A DNA stretch of 64,000 bases from Aristolochia californica (GCA_029961685.1 JARWKL010000015.1:22041220-22105219); one strand, 5' to 3'. Positions 1-13,390 are shown, numbered from the stretch's first letter. Notes: generated from the letters alone by a model not told the origin. A program made the numbers and translations.

Positions 1-1227
1 CTCTAAGTTCCTGGTCTTCAAGTCTACAAGATAGGTGAATAATCTTCAAAAAGGGATAAAATAAGTTATGTTATAATTTTGAAATGTCAATGAAATAATG
101 AGTGCACTTATCGAAGTTGCTAAAATGCATTATATGGGTAATATTTAAATTGAGATTTTATAGCTGCATAAATTGAGAATTAAATTTAACATGCTCAAAC
201 ATTTTAACAGGGGAAAAATAGTGATAAATAATATATAAATAACAAGTATTATAAGAATTTAAGAGCAACAAAGCACATCTTTTTGGTTGAATGTTGATTA
301 CTTAAAAACACGTACTGTATAGCAAACTTTAGCGACACTTGAACTCAAGACCACTAGTGATTTTCTCATGCGGGCATCAAATCAAAGGCTCTTTCACCTC
401 CAACTACCATGTTAAATGCTGGGTACCTAGCAACTTTACAGAATGAAAAATTGAAGAAAGCCAACCTAGCAAAGGCACTGAATATTGTTGGTTAAATGGA
501 GATTGGGGGCTGATGTAGGATTATAGAGTGTTAGATAAAGAGTTTGCAACCCTCTTAAAGTGGAAACAAGTGTCTAACAATGTACAGTTTTAGATGGATT
601 TTACAAGCTTGAATTTTTTAAATTTTATCACAGTTGACATTTGTAGCCTAGCAGTGAGTAACTCACTTTGTTATTATTATTGTTATTTTTTTTTTGAGTA
701 ACACTTCAATTTTCTTTTGAAACAACTTTGATCCTTGTCAGTGGACCGTCACTCTGTATTAATTTACTCAAAGAGAAAATCAGTGTACAAGTTTGGTTAA
801 TATCAGAATCATTGAACAGTATGCACAGATTTATAGAGAGAGTGTGTTTCTCTCTCAATAAGGTTTGACATGAAAACATATCAGTTAATTGGTCTCTTCA
901 AAGCTGAAATACTGAGATGCATATTTATTCCTCCTATATCCCTTGATCTCCAGTCCCTCACCCATATAATCACAACAAGAACAAAAATGAAAAATATAAT
1001 CACAGCAAAAAAAAAAAAAAAAATGAATAGAAAAATCTTGTACCAATATCAGAGCAAGAAGAACTCTCATTATCAGTTTCCTCTAGGTTCATGATATAGG
1101 GCCTTTATGTAGTACTATGTTATTTTCTATATAAGGATGATTGTGCTTGCATGTATTTTCTTGAGGCTTGCTGAACGATTTCTTTCTTCCCATTAATTAT
1201 TAGCATTTTTCTGAAAACCTTACTCAG
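1..1227. other. intron or upstream part of the PPR gene; no exon seen
   Basis: I find no exon with both splice signals and protein similarity here. The PPR gene must begin further upstream because its first visible exon opens with an acceptor. Around 330-440 a stretch resembles the tail of an old retroelement (direct-repeat-like text ending in an 'accatgttaaatg' type junction), but it is too decayed to classify. There is an A-run near 1006-1022. Confidence 0.5.
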
Positions 1228-1915
1228 GTTTATTACCAGTTGGAGAATTTGAGTCGCGCAGATCCGCCTTATAAATCTGTTGCTGCTCTTAATTGTGTAA
1301 TATTAGGTTGCACAAACATATGGGATCTTGACCGTGCCTACCAAACTTTTGAGGCTATAAGCAACTCTTTTGGGCTGACCCCTAATCTTCATTCATACAA
1401 TGCCCTTATGAAGGCATTTGGGAAGCTCAAAAAGGTGAATGTGGCTAATTCTTGAAGCAAATTATAAGATTTTCCTTTTGTGCTTTTCTACTTATATGGT
1501 TGAATTGCCTTGACAGACTTTTGAAGCTTCAAGGGTTTTCGAGCATATGATGAGCTTGGGTGTAAAACCAAATGCAATGTCATATTCACTACTTGTTGAA
1601 GCACACCTTGCCGACAAGGATGCAAAGGCTGCTCTATCAGTGATTGATAACATGGTATAGGAGCTCTTTTGACCACCATTTCTATGAGGACTATGTTATT
1701 CAATTTTGGCCCTTGTGTTTTTTGGACAGGTACAAGCTGGATTGACTCCCTCTAAAGAAACCCTAAAGAAGGTTAGGAGGCGATGTGCCCGAGAAAGTGA
1801 TGGTGACAGTGATAAACGGTTGCAGTCCTTAGCTGGCCAGTTCAACCTGCGAATGGGAGGTGAAAAACGCAGAGAAATGCTTTTCCAGCTTCAGTACAGC
1901 ACTGCTTATCCTTAG
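1228..1915 (+). CDS. pentatricopeptide-repeat protein, 3' end (last three exons)
   Basis: Exons 1228-1434, 1517-1654 and 1730-1915 are flanked by AG/GT signals and keep one frame, giving about 176 C-terminal residues before a TAG stop. The protein shows degenerate 35-residue PPR units: 'TPNLHSYNALMKAFGKLKK' and 'GVKPNAMSYSLLVEAH' have the usual position-5/6 aromatic and helix pattern, and 'AGLTPSKETLKKVRRRC' starts a final partial unit. A charged tail follows. PPR proteins are helical-repeat RNA binders that mostly act in mitochondria or plastids on transcript processing or editing; no DYW or E domain is present in the visible part. The gene is truncated by the window edge, so its N-terminus, targeting peptide and repeat number are unknown. 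It is convergent with the TPT gene. Confidence 0.8.
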
Positions 1916-4833
1916 AGGTATTCTTAATCTTATTGGTCACAAATCAAATCAATTATGGACTCCAGCTGTATTGATCTGCATGTATAAAATAAAGAAGAAG
2001 ACAGATCTGCTGTGACAACAGCCTGCAAGACGGTCTAATGTGCATGAGTGCTTCATTAATTGAAGTGCAGATTGTCTGCATAACATCCAGGTTAGAGAAG
2101 ATATGAAACATATTGACCCAAGTTTAGCCTAAAGACAAGGTTGGAATTTAAAAATGAAATTATCCTGTAGTCATCTCTCTCTTATTTGGAAGTGAAGGAT
2201 GTTCTAGCCCTAGTTGTTGAACCCGATTTGGTCACCTACCCGGTAAGGCCACCGATTGAATTGGCTTTGATGTTATCAAATAGTATAATTATTCTAAAAA
2301 CAATGAAAAAAACACAATTGGAAATTTGCATTAGGGAGGGAAACAAAACCCTAGCCATCTCCCTTCTTTCTGTAGGTGGGGGAGAGGCCCCTGCCCTGGT
2401 CCTCCCCTTTTTATTGCACCATCAGTGTAGGGGTCGTTCCCTCCACTGTTACTTTGTCATGGGGAAGAGAATTCCCCTGTGCACCTTTGGAAGTGCCTAA
2501 ATCAATCATGTCAGCCACTGCTTCACCATTTGAATTGACAAACCTAATCAACCGAGTTTTGGCCCATTTTTGGGTCATGTAGTGTTCTTACCCGATGGAA
2601 GGATTGGGTCTGGTTGAACCGAATTCAATCAGCCAGTCCAGCCTGGTATAGCAGTGGTTCTAACAAATTATCTGAAATTAAAATAAAATAATAGGATGAC
2701 TTTTGGATGTCATTCGATTTCTCACGAGATGGAATCTCTGAAACACAGTTGCTGGGTCACTTTCTCTTTCTTTCTCCCATGCTATGTTACATGATACTGC
2801 TTTTTTGTTTGTATATCATCCACCGATTTACTTGGATAATTGAGTTTGATTTGATTTTTATTGCAAATATGAAGATTGATTAAGGTTAAGAAAGTGCATA
2901 ACCTAGTGAAAGAGAGTGAAAGTTCTTTTTGGAGATCCTTTTTCTATAGAATGTGCAATTTTATATTAGTTTTAAGCATACGAAAAGTGTGTTTTCACTT
3001 GCTCTTTTATCCTGAACTAAGGTGGAGATTGGGAGCAATATCATCCCAAGAAGTGAAATCACAACCTTTTGGTGAGCTATCCCATTCTCTGATAGGCTTA
3101 AAAGAGAGAAACTTAGTGAAATGAATGTGTTTTTCACTTTCTCTTCAGAGTTTATTTTTTTGTCCAATTTTCTAGAGAAAATGATCTTTCTAGCAGTTTT
3201 TCCTACACTGGCAGCCTGAAGTGCTTGAATGACTTGTGCTACATGGGTATTATATCAGTTGTCCTGTCGTTAACAACTTGAATATTTCTCAACTTTTTGC
3301 ATTCATGCTTACCTTTGCTAGGCCTTGCAGATTCTTTGGGGGCATTAATGAACTCACAATGTGTACTACTGGATTTAGGGCATTCAGCAATGAACACTTT
3401 TTCATTAATTCAGGATGGATCATTGCTTAATTTGTTTGCTTGTAATAACTGCCTCTGTTGGCCATTTGACAGCAGATTGATCTCAATTGCAGGGTACCAT
3501 CTGGTCGTTTTACTAATGGGGGCCATTTTTATTTGTTACCGAATCTCTGGGCTGCATATTGTTCCCTCAAAGCAAGCAACTCTTCCCATATGAGTCTTCT
3601 CTAGCATCATCAATGCTTGTAAATTTTTACATAATTATACTCAATTTTAGAATGTGTTTAGGTGGGAAATTTAGAGTTCTTTTTCCTTTTCTTTTTACCT
3701 TTTCTTTTTACCTTATTGTAGCTTTAGATTTTCCTTACCTTTCAAGTTGGTATCTTCTTTCATCAAAATGAAGCGAGGATTCTGAAATGCTTACCCGGGA
3801 AATGAGTCATGAGTGTCTTAGTAGGATGCAGATAAAAAATATTGGACTCATATCGAATGATGTCCAAAATCGAATTGTTGCCCACTATTTTCTTTATCTA
3901 ATAATGCTTGAGGTAGTGTTATTATTCTATTTTGCAAAAATATATGTTACCGAAATGCTTACTGAGCATGGATGTCATTTAATTCATTGTGATCATTGAC
4001 CAGTTCTTGCAGATTCATGAGGCCATTATCGTTAAGTGCAGTAACGTTGGGTCTAATTGAGACTGCAAAAGATGGTGTGGTGAAAACGCTGGATGTTTGT
4101 TGATCTATTTTGAACCGTATATGCAGAGATCAGATAACTGAGATGTATATGAAACAGGGGTGAGAAGCAACGGAACTCAAATTTAGAGTAACAATGGTAA
4201 AGGGAAAAGTAAAGAATTTGAGATGGTTCTGTAGGTGCAGAGATCATATAGAGCAACTGAAATTGATTGATTGATTTTATGCAACCATTACCTGATTATT
4301 AAGGGCAATTCCAATGAATAAAAGTGCTTTTAATGGCAAATTTTACTTGCTTCAAGAACTGGAACGTGGAATCATAGGATCTACATTTTAGTTTGATTGT
4401 ATAGAATACCTTAGTGAATATACTGGAGTCGGGATGAAAAAGTTGATGAGATAGCAGATCCTACTATCACGAAAAGAAGTATACGTTTTTAGCTAATTGC
4501 CCATAATCAAGAGAAATACAGATCCATGCCATCATGATTTATTCTCCTACATCAGATTTGTGCGGCTTTTATAATTAAGAAAAAAATAAAGTTGACTGTA
4601 ACAGTTACAGAAAGAAAATTGAATATTATGCCCAGGAAGCTTGGTCTCAATGCAACTACAGGGAAATTAATCTGTCTATTTCCTCTTGTTCTTTTAGCCC
4701 TTTTATACTTCAATCGAGAACTGCTTGGATGAACCAGGTCAGGGATTGGAATTCCAAACAAAGCAACGATGAAGTGAACACAAATTTGCAGGTTCTTATC
4801 TTGTTATTACCTTCAAATGGAATTTAGAGTCAG
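1916..4833. other. intergenic region between convergent PPR and TPT genes
   Basis: This holds the 3' UTRs of both flanking genes and otherwise only short open frames without splice context or recognisable protein similarity. The 2190-2660 part (locally richer in GC) looks repeat-like, but no terminal repeats could be found. No RNA gene is visible. Confidence 0.5.
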
Positions 4834-7800
4834 TTATGAGGCAGCAGTTGCAGCAGCCTTCTGCAAGAGAAAAAAAATTGTAAAAAAAAGTAAGAAAATG
4901 GTGTAAAAAAAGAACTAAACAAAAGGACAGGAGTTAAGAGTTTTATCTTAAAAAACAGGTCTTAGGTACTCATTTTGACAGTTTTTATTCCATTTTTTTT
5001 ATTGCTAAAGTGAGAATGATTGAGATAGATTAAAACTTAATGTAATTGACTCATATGTTTTTAGTAAATTTTAAAAGTGAAAATAAATCATACATGATAA
5101 ACCCACTTCTAAGATAGTCTTACCCTTTTTTGCTCCTCTATGTTTGCCTTGATCAAGGAATACATTGCAACTCCAGCAATAGCAATAGCTGTACCAATAC
5201 CTGTCTGTGTGGAGATCCTGTTGCCTGTTCCAATTTTATAAACTCATATTAGAAATGCAAACCACATAAAAATCATGTCATATAAGATACCTCTATTATT
5301 TTAAACATTTCAATTAAAACAAAATGTGATTTATACAACTACATGTGGCAAAGTTTCTTCCGAAAAGAAACACCAAAAAAGGGAGACAAATACTTACCGA
5401 ACACGACAATAGAGAACCCAATGACAAACACACGCTTTAATACATTTCCAACTGCATGGGTAAGGGGTGCAACTCTTTCTAGAGTGTTAGTAGCAATCTG
5501 TGACAATATAATTTTAATCAGCATCGACGGGTCAACTTATAAATCTACAAAACACAACTTATAATCCCCAGCTACTGATCTAATAATTAAAAGAAACAGG
5601 ATGAGATATGAACATCATATAGGATAAGAATTGAAGCTTTGCCAATCATCACCTGATTGTAGAGATGATAAAACATTCCAACCCAAAACAGATCTGAAAT
5701 AAACTTTTGAAGACCCACTTTAGCAATTGCATCAGCAAAACCATGCTGCATCAACTTGGGTCCCTCAATCTGAAATAACCATCAGGCAATGTTCCCAAGA
5801 AACGAATTCAGCTAAGAAAAATGTTGGATCAACAATAACTGGGGATGGTAAGGACACTTACTATTACTGCAGGTGGGATGCAGACCAGAAGAGCAATTAT
5901 TGAAATATAGGCATAGACATTTGTGCTATCCATGTCAGTCTGTCAGAGCATTTATGAAAAAAACAAATTGAAGAATAAGCACACTAACCTGAACTAATAA
6001 AGAGTAAATCAAGTTTGAATGGCTGCACCAGTTATACCATGGCTTTCTTTGAATAAATGCTTCGGTATGTAAAAGCAATGTTTGAGATCATGGCACTGAT
6101 GAAGCCAGTCCAATTGAATGAAAGTTCAGTTAGTGAAGCCATAGATACACCTACAATCCATAGTAAGAAATGGCAACATGAGTACATGGCACTCATCCCC
6201 ATGTATATGAGGGGATTTCACAATCTATAATTTGGGGGAAAAAAGAGAAGTACAGCTACTACAATGGCAGATAAAAAACTCTCAAAAGAAAAAAAGAAAA
6301 AAGAAAACATACCAATAACAACTGGTGCTAAAGATAACCACAGAGATAAAGGAATTTGGTGACCCAAAACAAACTGAGAAGCAGCAGCATTGAAGAAAGG
6401 CTCCAGAGCTGTATACAGGGATCAGGACAACGATTAGACTACAGGATACGAAGTTTAGCACAGCTAGTGATTAGAATTGCTTATACTACAGATATTGAGA
6501 ATATTTCATTAAAAACCAGTGCTTTAAACACTTAGCTTAGTAAACAGAAAGGCTTCATTTTACCTTTTCATTAAGAGAAGCTTCTGCACCTAATAAACAT
6601 GAATATTTACAATATAAGAAGTGATAAACAGGCCTCAAAGTGAATAAAATCAGGGCCTTCTTGACAAAAGTTACACGTTTAAACAAATATTCGAAATAAT
6701 ATAGATAGATCTAGATATTCCTTCCCTGCTGAGTCTCATTGATTTCTGATAGATTGAACATATTTATGTGATATAGTAGTAGCCAAATGTTTCAGAGAGT
6801 AGAGCTTGGGTACAAGACACCAGCAGAGACTCATATACCTTTAACTGTGTGTGTGAAAGACACTGCAACGGCAGCAAATGAGACATTTGACATGACATGT
6901 CCAAGTGCATGACATAGTGCCACGGGAGTGAGGAGTAACAACAGATCCTTGTTGATTGGCTAATCACAATAAGACCAAATTAAAGACAAAATAACTCTTT
7001 GAGTCTTATTTAGAAGGCACAAATCAAAAGAGTTTTGAGGGGACAACTTACAGCACGTTTTGGTAGACCAATAGCCCAACTAACTAGACAGTAGGCAACT
7101 CCAACAAGTAGATGTACTAGTGAAACAAAACTGTTCAAATAAAAAACATGTATAGGAAATAGTTACTGAAAGGAAGCAAACTAGACAGCACCACTAAGGA
7201 AGTTACTGAAAGGAATCAAGCAATCACAGGACTTACTATGGATATGGGAAATAATTATAAACCTTCTTGTTGATTATATTGAAAATAACATTCAAGAAAT
7301 ACCTGCAGAAAAGCAGACCATTAGTTATGTCCATAACGAGAATACGAAAAATGAAAAATAGGGACAAATGTTTAAGTAGAGATATTAAAAGAAGTTTATA
7401 AATTGGAAGGTCGGCTTCATCATATTGCATGATTTCCATTTTGAGTCTAAACTCCACGTCCTACTCATCTGGGAACGGGTGCATATATAATTGAGATATA
7501 CACCCAGAATAACACAAAAATAAACATGCAAACATACAAAAATTAGAATACTCATATTGTAGTCTTCATATTTTTTACCTCTTCTACATTTTTCTTAATA
7601 TTTTAGTCTTCATATTTTTCATCATTTACATTTTTCTCTTTTCAAAGTGGATGAGATTAGTATTATAATAAAATGAATAATACATACTTAAGCAGAGGAA
7701 GTTAAACGAGAAAAACAATGTCTCCCTAATAGGAAAGGAATGTTTGATGTGATTGGAGTACTTGTACACACTGAATCATGAGTCTGGAGTCTTGCAGTTG

Positions 7801-8910
7801 ATATGCCTGAGGTCACACCATGACAATTATCAATAATCCAATGCTATAGTTGAATTTGGTCTGTTATTAATTTTTATGAACCATTCATTTCCATCCACTG
7901 ACTGGGTTGTTCTACTTCCACAAAAGATTCTCATGTTTCAGCTATATCATGCAGGCACTACACTAGCTTGCCATGGGAAACTGATACAAGCTATCTCTTT
8001 CTCTGTTCAATGAATTTGAAATCCTGATACCATTCCAAAAACCAAAAAGAATAAAAGGTCAAGTTCCAACACCAACACAGGAAACTGATTGCAGTACAAC
8101 AGCAAAATAGAATGCAATTTGGCATATCCAACTTTGTAATAACAGTTTTCAAACTGGAACTAGTTTCCTGCAAAAGATATAGAAACAGAACTGTACACAT
8201 CCAGCTGCAGGAAAAGAGAGATCACATTGTAGAAGAACTGTATAGGTTGAAGGAAAAGATAGCCGAAGAACCATAGAGATAAGTAAGTGATATGTGCTAA
8301 TGAACCATCCAAGGTACATCTTTCAGACAAGCCTGTGTAACATGCATAAGTTCATAAATCTAAACTTCATTAATTTTCGAATATATGAGCTGCACTAGTG
8401 CATATTACCACAAAAAGAAAAATGCTCCAGTAATAAGAGCTGAGTACTTCTCCGAAAAGCTCTTCGAAGGCTTGGAAAGCCTGCAACCAAATAAAATAAT
8501 TAGTAAAACATTTGGAAAAAAAAAATCTTCTCCCAAACTGCCTACAAGGCTCGTACAACGAAAGAACCACGCCAAAACAGAAAAAAAGGGGTAATTTCTA
8601 ACCCTTTTGCTGCAGATATGTCGCCACCATCAGCATCAGCTGCGGCAGCAGCAGATACGATTGGAAATTCTGTCTTCCGGTTCCTCCTCGAAACAGAACT
8701 AAAACTGTAAAGTCTCAAAACCTTGTTAGAGAAACCAGTTCGATTTTCTCTTTCCGGCAGCGGAGAGAAGGCCAGGCTAGAGGTCCGTGTCGCGATCGGG
8801 CTGACTTTCTGAAAACGAAAAACAGGCGAAGGCCTAACCGGAGAGAGAAAAAGTGAAGACAATCGAGAGCCAACACTCGGAAGTAGAATTGGATGACCAA
8901 CAGACGCCAT
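4834..8910 (-). CDS. TPT: triose-phosphate/phosphate translocator, chloroplast inner envelope
   Basis: Twelve exons on the minus strand: 8910-8603, 8480-8409, 7302-7237, 7130-7052, 6959-6839, 6408-6313, 6150-6038, 5939-5862, 5769-5653, 5497-5398, 5224-5124, 4860-4834. They sum to 1278 nt (425 aa), as usual for TPT, all with GT-AG borders. The first ~100 residues are Ser/Arg-rich, as in a plastid transit peptide. The mature part has the drug/metabolite-transporter fold with family motifs: '[20 protein letters not shown]', '[21 protein letters not shown]', '[20 protein letters not shown]' and '[19 protein letters not shown]'. The Lys of THTVK and the Lys-Arg of NVLKR match phosphate-binding residues known from the TPT structure. 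The C-terminus '[19 protein letters not shown]' distinguishes TPT from PPT and GPT. It exports triose phosphate and 3-phosphoglycerate in exchange for phosphate, feeding cytosolic sucrose synthesis. An in-frame ATG at 9036 would add 42 residues; I chose 8910 because 'MASVGHP' starts a normal transit peptide. Confidence 0.95.
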
Positions 8911-11440
8911 GACAACCAAACCCAAGCAACAAAACAGAATTCGAGAATCAACCCACAAAGAAACAATCTGAAAAAAAGAAGAAAAGAAATGAGACAAAGA
9001 CTTTTTAGCTCGAAAACGGAGCAAGGGGATCGACAAATGGTAAGAAAAGTGTTTCTGCTTTACGGGACCAGATTTTTAAACGCAAAGCGAGACGAAGGGT
9101 AGGTCCGACTGGGTGCAGGAAAGGTGTAAAACCACAAAGTAAACAGCAATCAAGGGGTAAGAAAAGCAGCAGACAAGTTTCTGCAAGTCTAACGGCGTCT
9201 CAGAAATTGCAGTTTGAAGAAGACAATCAAATTTAATATCGTTTTACATATATTAATGCTACTGTATTCCGACATCCGAAAAGGAAAGGAGACAAAAATA
9301 AAGAACAATGCCAGGGAATTGATCCTTCTTCTTCTCGGTTTTAACTTTTGAAAACGGAGCAGAGAGAGATTCCGTGCTCCCGCCATTCATAACAGTGAAA
9401 ATCACAAAATAATCAAGAAAACATTTTCATGATTTTGTAAAAAACTTAAATTTTAGTTCTAAATGAATTTTTTATTATGTTTAATTAATTATAAATTGGG
9501 TAGAGTATGGGCAGGGCAAATCTGGATGGAAAAAATTCATGAAATCGTAGGTAGATGCAAGGTTGCAGTCGCTGTGAAAGATAAAGTTGAGCTTTTCACC
9601 ACTCTGATCCTCTAATTGCATTTGTTCATAAAAAAATCCAAAATGATTAGTTCAATTAAACATTAAACTATCATTTCTTGTCACTCGTTAATTTAGACAG
9701 ATTGCATCATGAAACCACCCAACTTTGATGTTTCCTCCCCTTTCTTTAAATGAAATCAATTTCTGTTTTTGGAAGTATTGAAAAGACCATTGAGATAAGA
9801 AAGAGAAAGAGGAGAGGGGAAGGAGATTCCAATGCTGTGTCAGTTTTCAATTCGGAGGGCAAGGAGATTCAGACATTATACCTGCAAGAGAGAAAACGGG
9901 GCAATGATTGGATGCCTCTACTATGGGCTGGTTTTGACATAACTGCGCCATCGGACCCATCTCCATGTGACTGGTCTTAAAAGCTCTCGTCCTTTTTCTA
10001 TTTTTTCTTCACTATCATCTATTGATCCTTTTCATTGCTATTCTTTTAGCTTGTTTGAATGAGAAAAATAAAACTAATACCTTGGCAAACCTCTAAATGG
10101 ACACCATATTCACTCCTTATTATCCCCCTTTGAGCTAAGATTACATCCTATTGATCACTTGTTGGTTCATTCCATGTAAGGGGATTGATGATAAGTAGGG
10201 GTGGTAGCAACCCAAAGTTATGAAGTGTTTGGGCTTTGGCTCTATGTATGTTCGATTCATTTAGTGTGTTTTTTTTTTTTTTTTTTTTTTTTTATCTTAG
10301 CTTTAGCTGAAGGTCGAGTCTTGCTCCAAGGTTGTTAATAGAAACGGGTAGAACTCAAGCATGGTCCAACTCGACTCTCGACTTACATGAGCCAACTAAA
10401 CTCTTATTTTCGGGAAAGCTGAGTACTAGAGGTTCAACACATCAGTCCCTCTCATAATTAAAATATGTCGGATTTTCAACCTTTTCAACACAAGAAAAGA
10501 AGCTATGTTCTTGTTCTTTCCTTTTTTCCACCTGTTGAAGAAGCTATATCAATGAGTTTAAGATGAGTCTCATGAAAAACATATTTCACAAGCTTCATTG
10601 AGTTTATGGTGAATCTCATGCAAGACAAGTTTTACAAGAGAAGCAAGCTTAAAGAAAAAGTTGAATAAAAAGAGGAAGATTTTCTCTTATTCTCTTAGTT
10701 TTCTTGTCCTTATTAACTTATTTGTGATTAGATTTAGTGAATATTCTTGGGGTGTAATTGGAGACTTTTGGAAAAAAAAAAAATTTTTAGTAAGAATCAA
10801 GTTGTATTCCATTATAAAATGGCATAATGTAACTGATCAATATGTCTCTCTCATTCTTCTCTTAATCAATACCAATGCGCCTCTCCTTGTTCTCTCTTTT
10901 CTCCCTCAAGTTTCTTCTCCTCTCTTCTATTCTATCTTCCATGCTCCCTCATTTAAATTTATCTCCAAAAAAATTTACATTTGAAAAAGGATACTCCTGT
11001 TTCAAGAAAAGATAGAAGACGTTATTTGTGTTTATTTTTTATCTACAAGGTGTTTTCCCTTCCTCTTGTTCCCTCTAGCTTCTAACACTAAAAGGATAAA
11101 ACTCATTTTTCAGAAATTGCTAATGAGAGACTATGCTCCAATTATCAGGTAATCAATGTGTCAAATTCTAGGACCTTTTCACTCTAAGTTTCTTAAAAAA
11201 CCAATTGGAGAAGAAGAAGACGTAAAGCAGGAAGAAGAAGGGAAGAGACAAAGTAGAGAGATAGAGAAGAAAGAAGAAGGAAGATCTTGAGAAGAGTAAA
11301 AGCAACCCTAAAGGAAGAGAGGCTCTCTGAGTGAGGATAGGCTTTGTTCCTCTTCTTTATTCATAGCCAAAAGTAAAAAATTACAAGCATAGACCAATAC
11401 GCCCTTAGGGTGACATGTATATCTGAAGGAGGAGAGAATT
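8911..11440. other. TPT 5' leader/promoter side and gene-free sequence
   Basis: The first few hundred bases upstream of the TPT start (8911 to about 9450) must hold its leader and promoter on the minus strand; I could not identify a convincing TATA box. Beyond that the sequence is AT-rich with short unsupported open frames (for example 9750-9980) and a 25-base T-run at 10269-10293. No gene, RNA or intact repeat is recognised. Confidence 0.5.
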
Positions 11441-11449
11441 CTAACTTAA

Positions 11450-12165
11450 GTACAATACTTCTTAATCTTTAACACTCCCCCTCCACCCCCCTCCCCCCCC
11501 CCCCCCCCCCCCCCCTTCATGCTAGTGCATATCATAAAAAAAAAAAAAAAATCCAACTTGAAACATGCATTATGATGATTGTCGGTTGCAACTTCTTTAG
11601 AGAGTATGTCTGCAAGTTGATTCATGAAAAGTATATGGTGCATGCTAATGAGACCACCTCTAGGTTCTCTCAAACAAAGTGATAGTCGACCTCAATATAT
11701 TCTGTTATTTCATGAAAATTAGATTGGATGCTTATAAATGGCTTTTAGAATGTCAAAATGTAGTTGCATATCAATTGTAACAAAAACCAAGTTCAGTTAG
11801 CAATGGCTTCAACTATAACACCACGCTCATTGCATTTATCATAGCTTGATATTCTTCATCAGCACTTGATGTTGCTACAACACTCAGTTGCTTCTTCTCA
11901 CAAGTGATAAGGTGCCTCCTACAGAAACTAGAAGTTGATTTTTGATCATCTGGTGAACCAACCTAATCTACATCTACATATCCTTCTATATTAATATGCT
12001 CATTGAATTTACATAGTAGTCCTTGAAACTGAAGGATCCTTTCTATGACTTGCAAAAGTGAGAGTTGGGATTGATGCATAAATTGGCTTTTACTACACTC
12101 GTGATAAAGAAAATACCATACCTAGTTACAGTAACATAAATGAACTTATTGACCACACGTTGAAA
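11450..12165 (-). mobile_element. decayed Ty1/Copia fragment (end of RT and RNase H)
   Basis: Reading the minus strand gives the Copia C-terminal order: a degenerate 'NKFIYVTVTRYGIFF' (RT end), 'EGYVDVD' followed by a stop where Trp is normally found, 'GSPDDQKSTSSFC', 'CEKKQLSVVATSSADEEYQA' (RNase H with the SSAEAEY-like motif) and finally 'QLADILSKEVATDN'. Several stops and frame changes show that the copy is dead. No LTR could be paired with it. The 23-base C-run (11493-11515) and an A-run (about 11536-11550) lie inside or beside its 3' end. Confidence 0.75.
11493..11515. repeat. poly(C) tract of about 23 bases
   Basis: An uninterrupted run of cytosines, preceded by a C-rich segment from 11476. 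Long pure C/G homopolymers are rare in AT-rich plant DNA and prone to slippage, so the exact length may be an assembly estimate. Confidence 0.9.
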
Positions 12166-12218
12166 ATTTTTCACATCCACATCATTCTCACTTCCAACAC
12201 ATTTCTTCACATTTGAAT

Positions 12219-12623
12219 CTATAGGAGTGTCAATCGGTCAACACCCCAACATGCACATTTCTTCCAACGAGAGATAATACCAAGGAAGTGATTAAGTAGT
12301 TTGTTCATGATGACAAAAATCACCGTCTTACCCTTTGAATGAGGAAGTCCATTGATGAAATCCATCGATACATCTTCCCAATCTTTGTTTGGGATAGGTA
12401 AGGGTTGCATGAGGCCTATTAGCATTATAGTATTGTATTTGATTCTTTGGCACGCATCATAATTGGCCACATATGCCCTGACATCAATTTTGAGGCCTAG
12501 CCAAAAGAAAGATCTTAGTACCCTGTGATAAATCTTTAGAAATCCCTCATGTCTCATGGTGGGTGAGTTGTACATTTCTTTGAGTATTGCTTTTACTAAT
12601 GGTTTGTGAAGTGTTGAAACCAC
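12219..12623 (-). pseudogene. Ty3/Gypsy integrase fragment
   Basis: A 134-residue open frame on the minus strand contains the Gypsy integrase zinc-binding region (H-x-G pattern 'MRHEGFLKIYHRVLRSFFW', then C-x2 remnant 'YDACQRIK') and the start of the integrase core, 'WEDVSMDFINGLPHSKGK', including the first catalytic Asp. The frame then degrades. Protease, RT and RNase H are missing. With the gag-like segment at 12640-12905 on the same strand, this looks like one Gypsy element with a large internal deletion. Confidence 0.8.
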
Positions 12624-12639
12624 TATTCAAATTTGAAAG

Positions 12640-12905
12640 AAGAGTAGTGAATTTGCCTCTTTGTGGTGGGGGAGAAGATAACATATTGACATTAGATTTG
12701 TTTGAAACTTCATGTCCATAGCTTGTCGAGGAGGGGTAGAGGGTCTAGCAATCCCATCTTCTAGATAAACTTGAAACATGATGGTCAATTATTGTATTTG
12801 TCCTTTCAAACTTCAGATTTTATCACTCAAGTTTTCTTGGACGGACTCTTGGGCATAAGCCACCTTTTGTTGTAATTGCAACTCCATAATTCTTGTATTA
12901 ACCAT
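12640..12905 (-). pseudogene. Gypsy gag N-terminus remnant
   Basis: On the minus strand, starting at 12905, the sequence reads 'MVNTRIMELQLQQKVAYAQE' followed by a broken coiled-coil-like stretch with stops. A start of the form MVNTR followed by a coiled coil is common in plant Gypsy gag proteins. It lies directly upstream, on the same strand, of the integrase fragment at 12219-12623, which supports a collapsed element. Confidence 0.5.
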
Positions 12906-13079
12906 ATTGATGATAAAGGCCTCAAGGAAATGTCAAAGAAAAAGAAAAATTTGGTGATACTAACCTTTATGGCTTTTGATGGTAATATCCCACCAAATAT
13001 ATCTCAAAATACTAAAATTATTTTTGCTTCATAAAGTAGACTCTAAGATTTTTAATTTGGTATATACTTTGCTACGTAA

Positions 13080-13390
13080 AGCTCTAACCTTGAATCCTTT
13101 TTGGATGTTTGATTTGCTTTGTTCAACAGCAAAACCCTAGTCAACTACAATAGAGATATATCTTTATACAAAGATCTGATTGACTTGAAACTCGTTGTTT
13201 CCAAAACTAGACACGAATAACTTTCATTCAAGTACAATATTGTCACATAAAATATATTTTTGTGAGGGCAATCAACTACTTAAGTGTCAGATCTACAGTT
13301 TGGCTGAATTGGTCTTCTATTCTTTTAAAAGGTTGAGACTGATTACATCCCAAAGAAGGATTGCTCAGATACCAATTGATAAGTGCCCTA
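13080..13390 (-). mobile_element. Gypsy-like leader with primer-binding-site remnant
   Basis: On the minus strand a 'TTGGTATCTGAGC' sequence near 13366-13378 resembles the initiator-Met tRNA primer site, and it follows a possible LTR end (...TTATCA). The 13150-13330 part is similar to 14740-14900 (shared blocks such as 'cataaaatatattt'), suggesting two copies of one leader family. The LTR itself, which should lie above 13378, could not be delimited. Confidence 0.4.

Noticed and set aside
330..440. Retroelement edge in the PPR upstream region
   Set aside because: Resemblance to an LTR/primer junction is too short and degraded to delimit or classify.
8542..9036. TPT start at the upstream in-frame ATG (9036)
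   Set aside because: The added 42 residues do not resemble a transit peptide, and the ATG at 8910 begins a normal one; transcript evidence would be needed to prefer the longer form.
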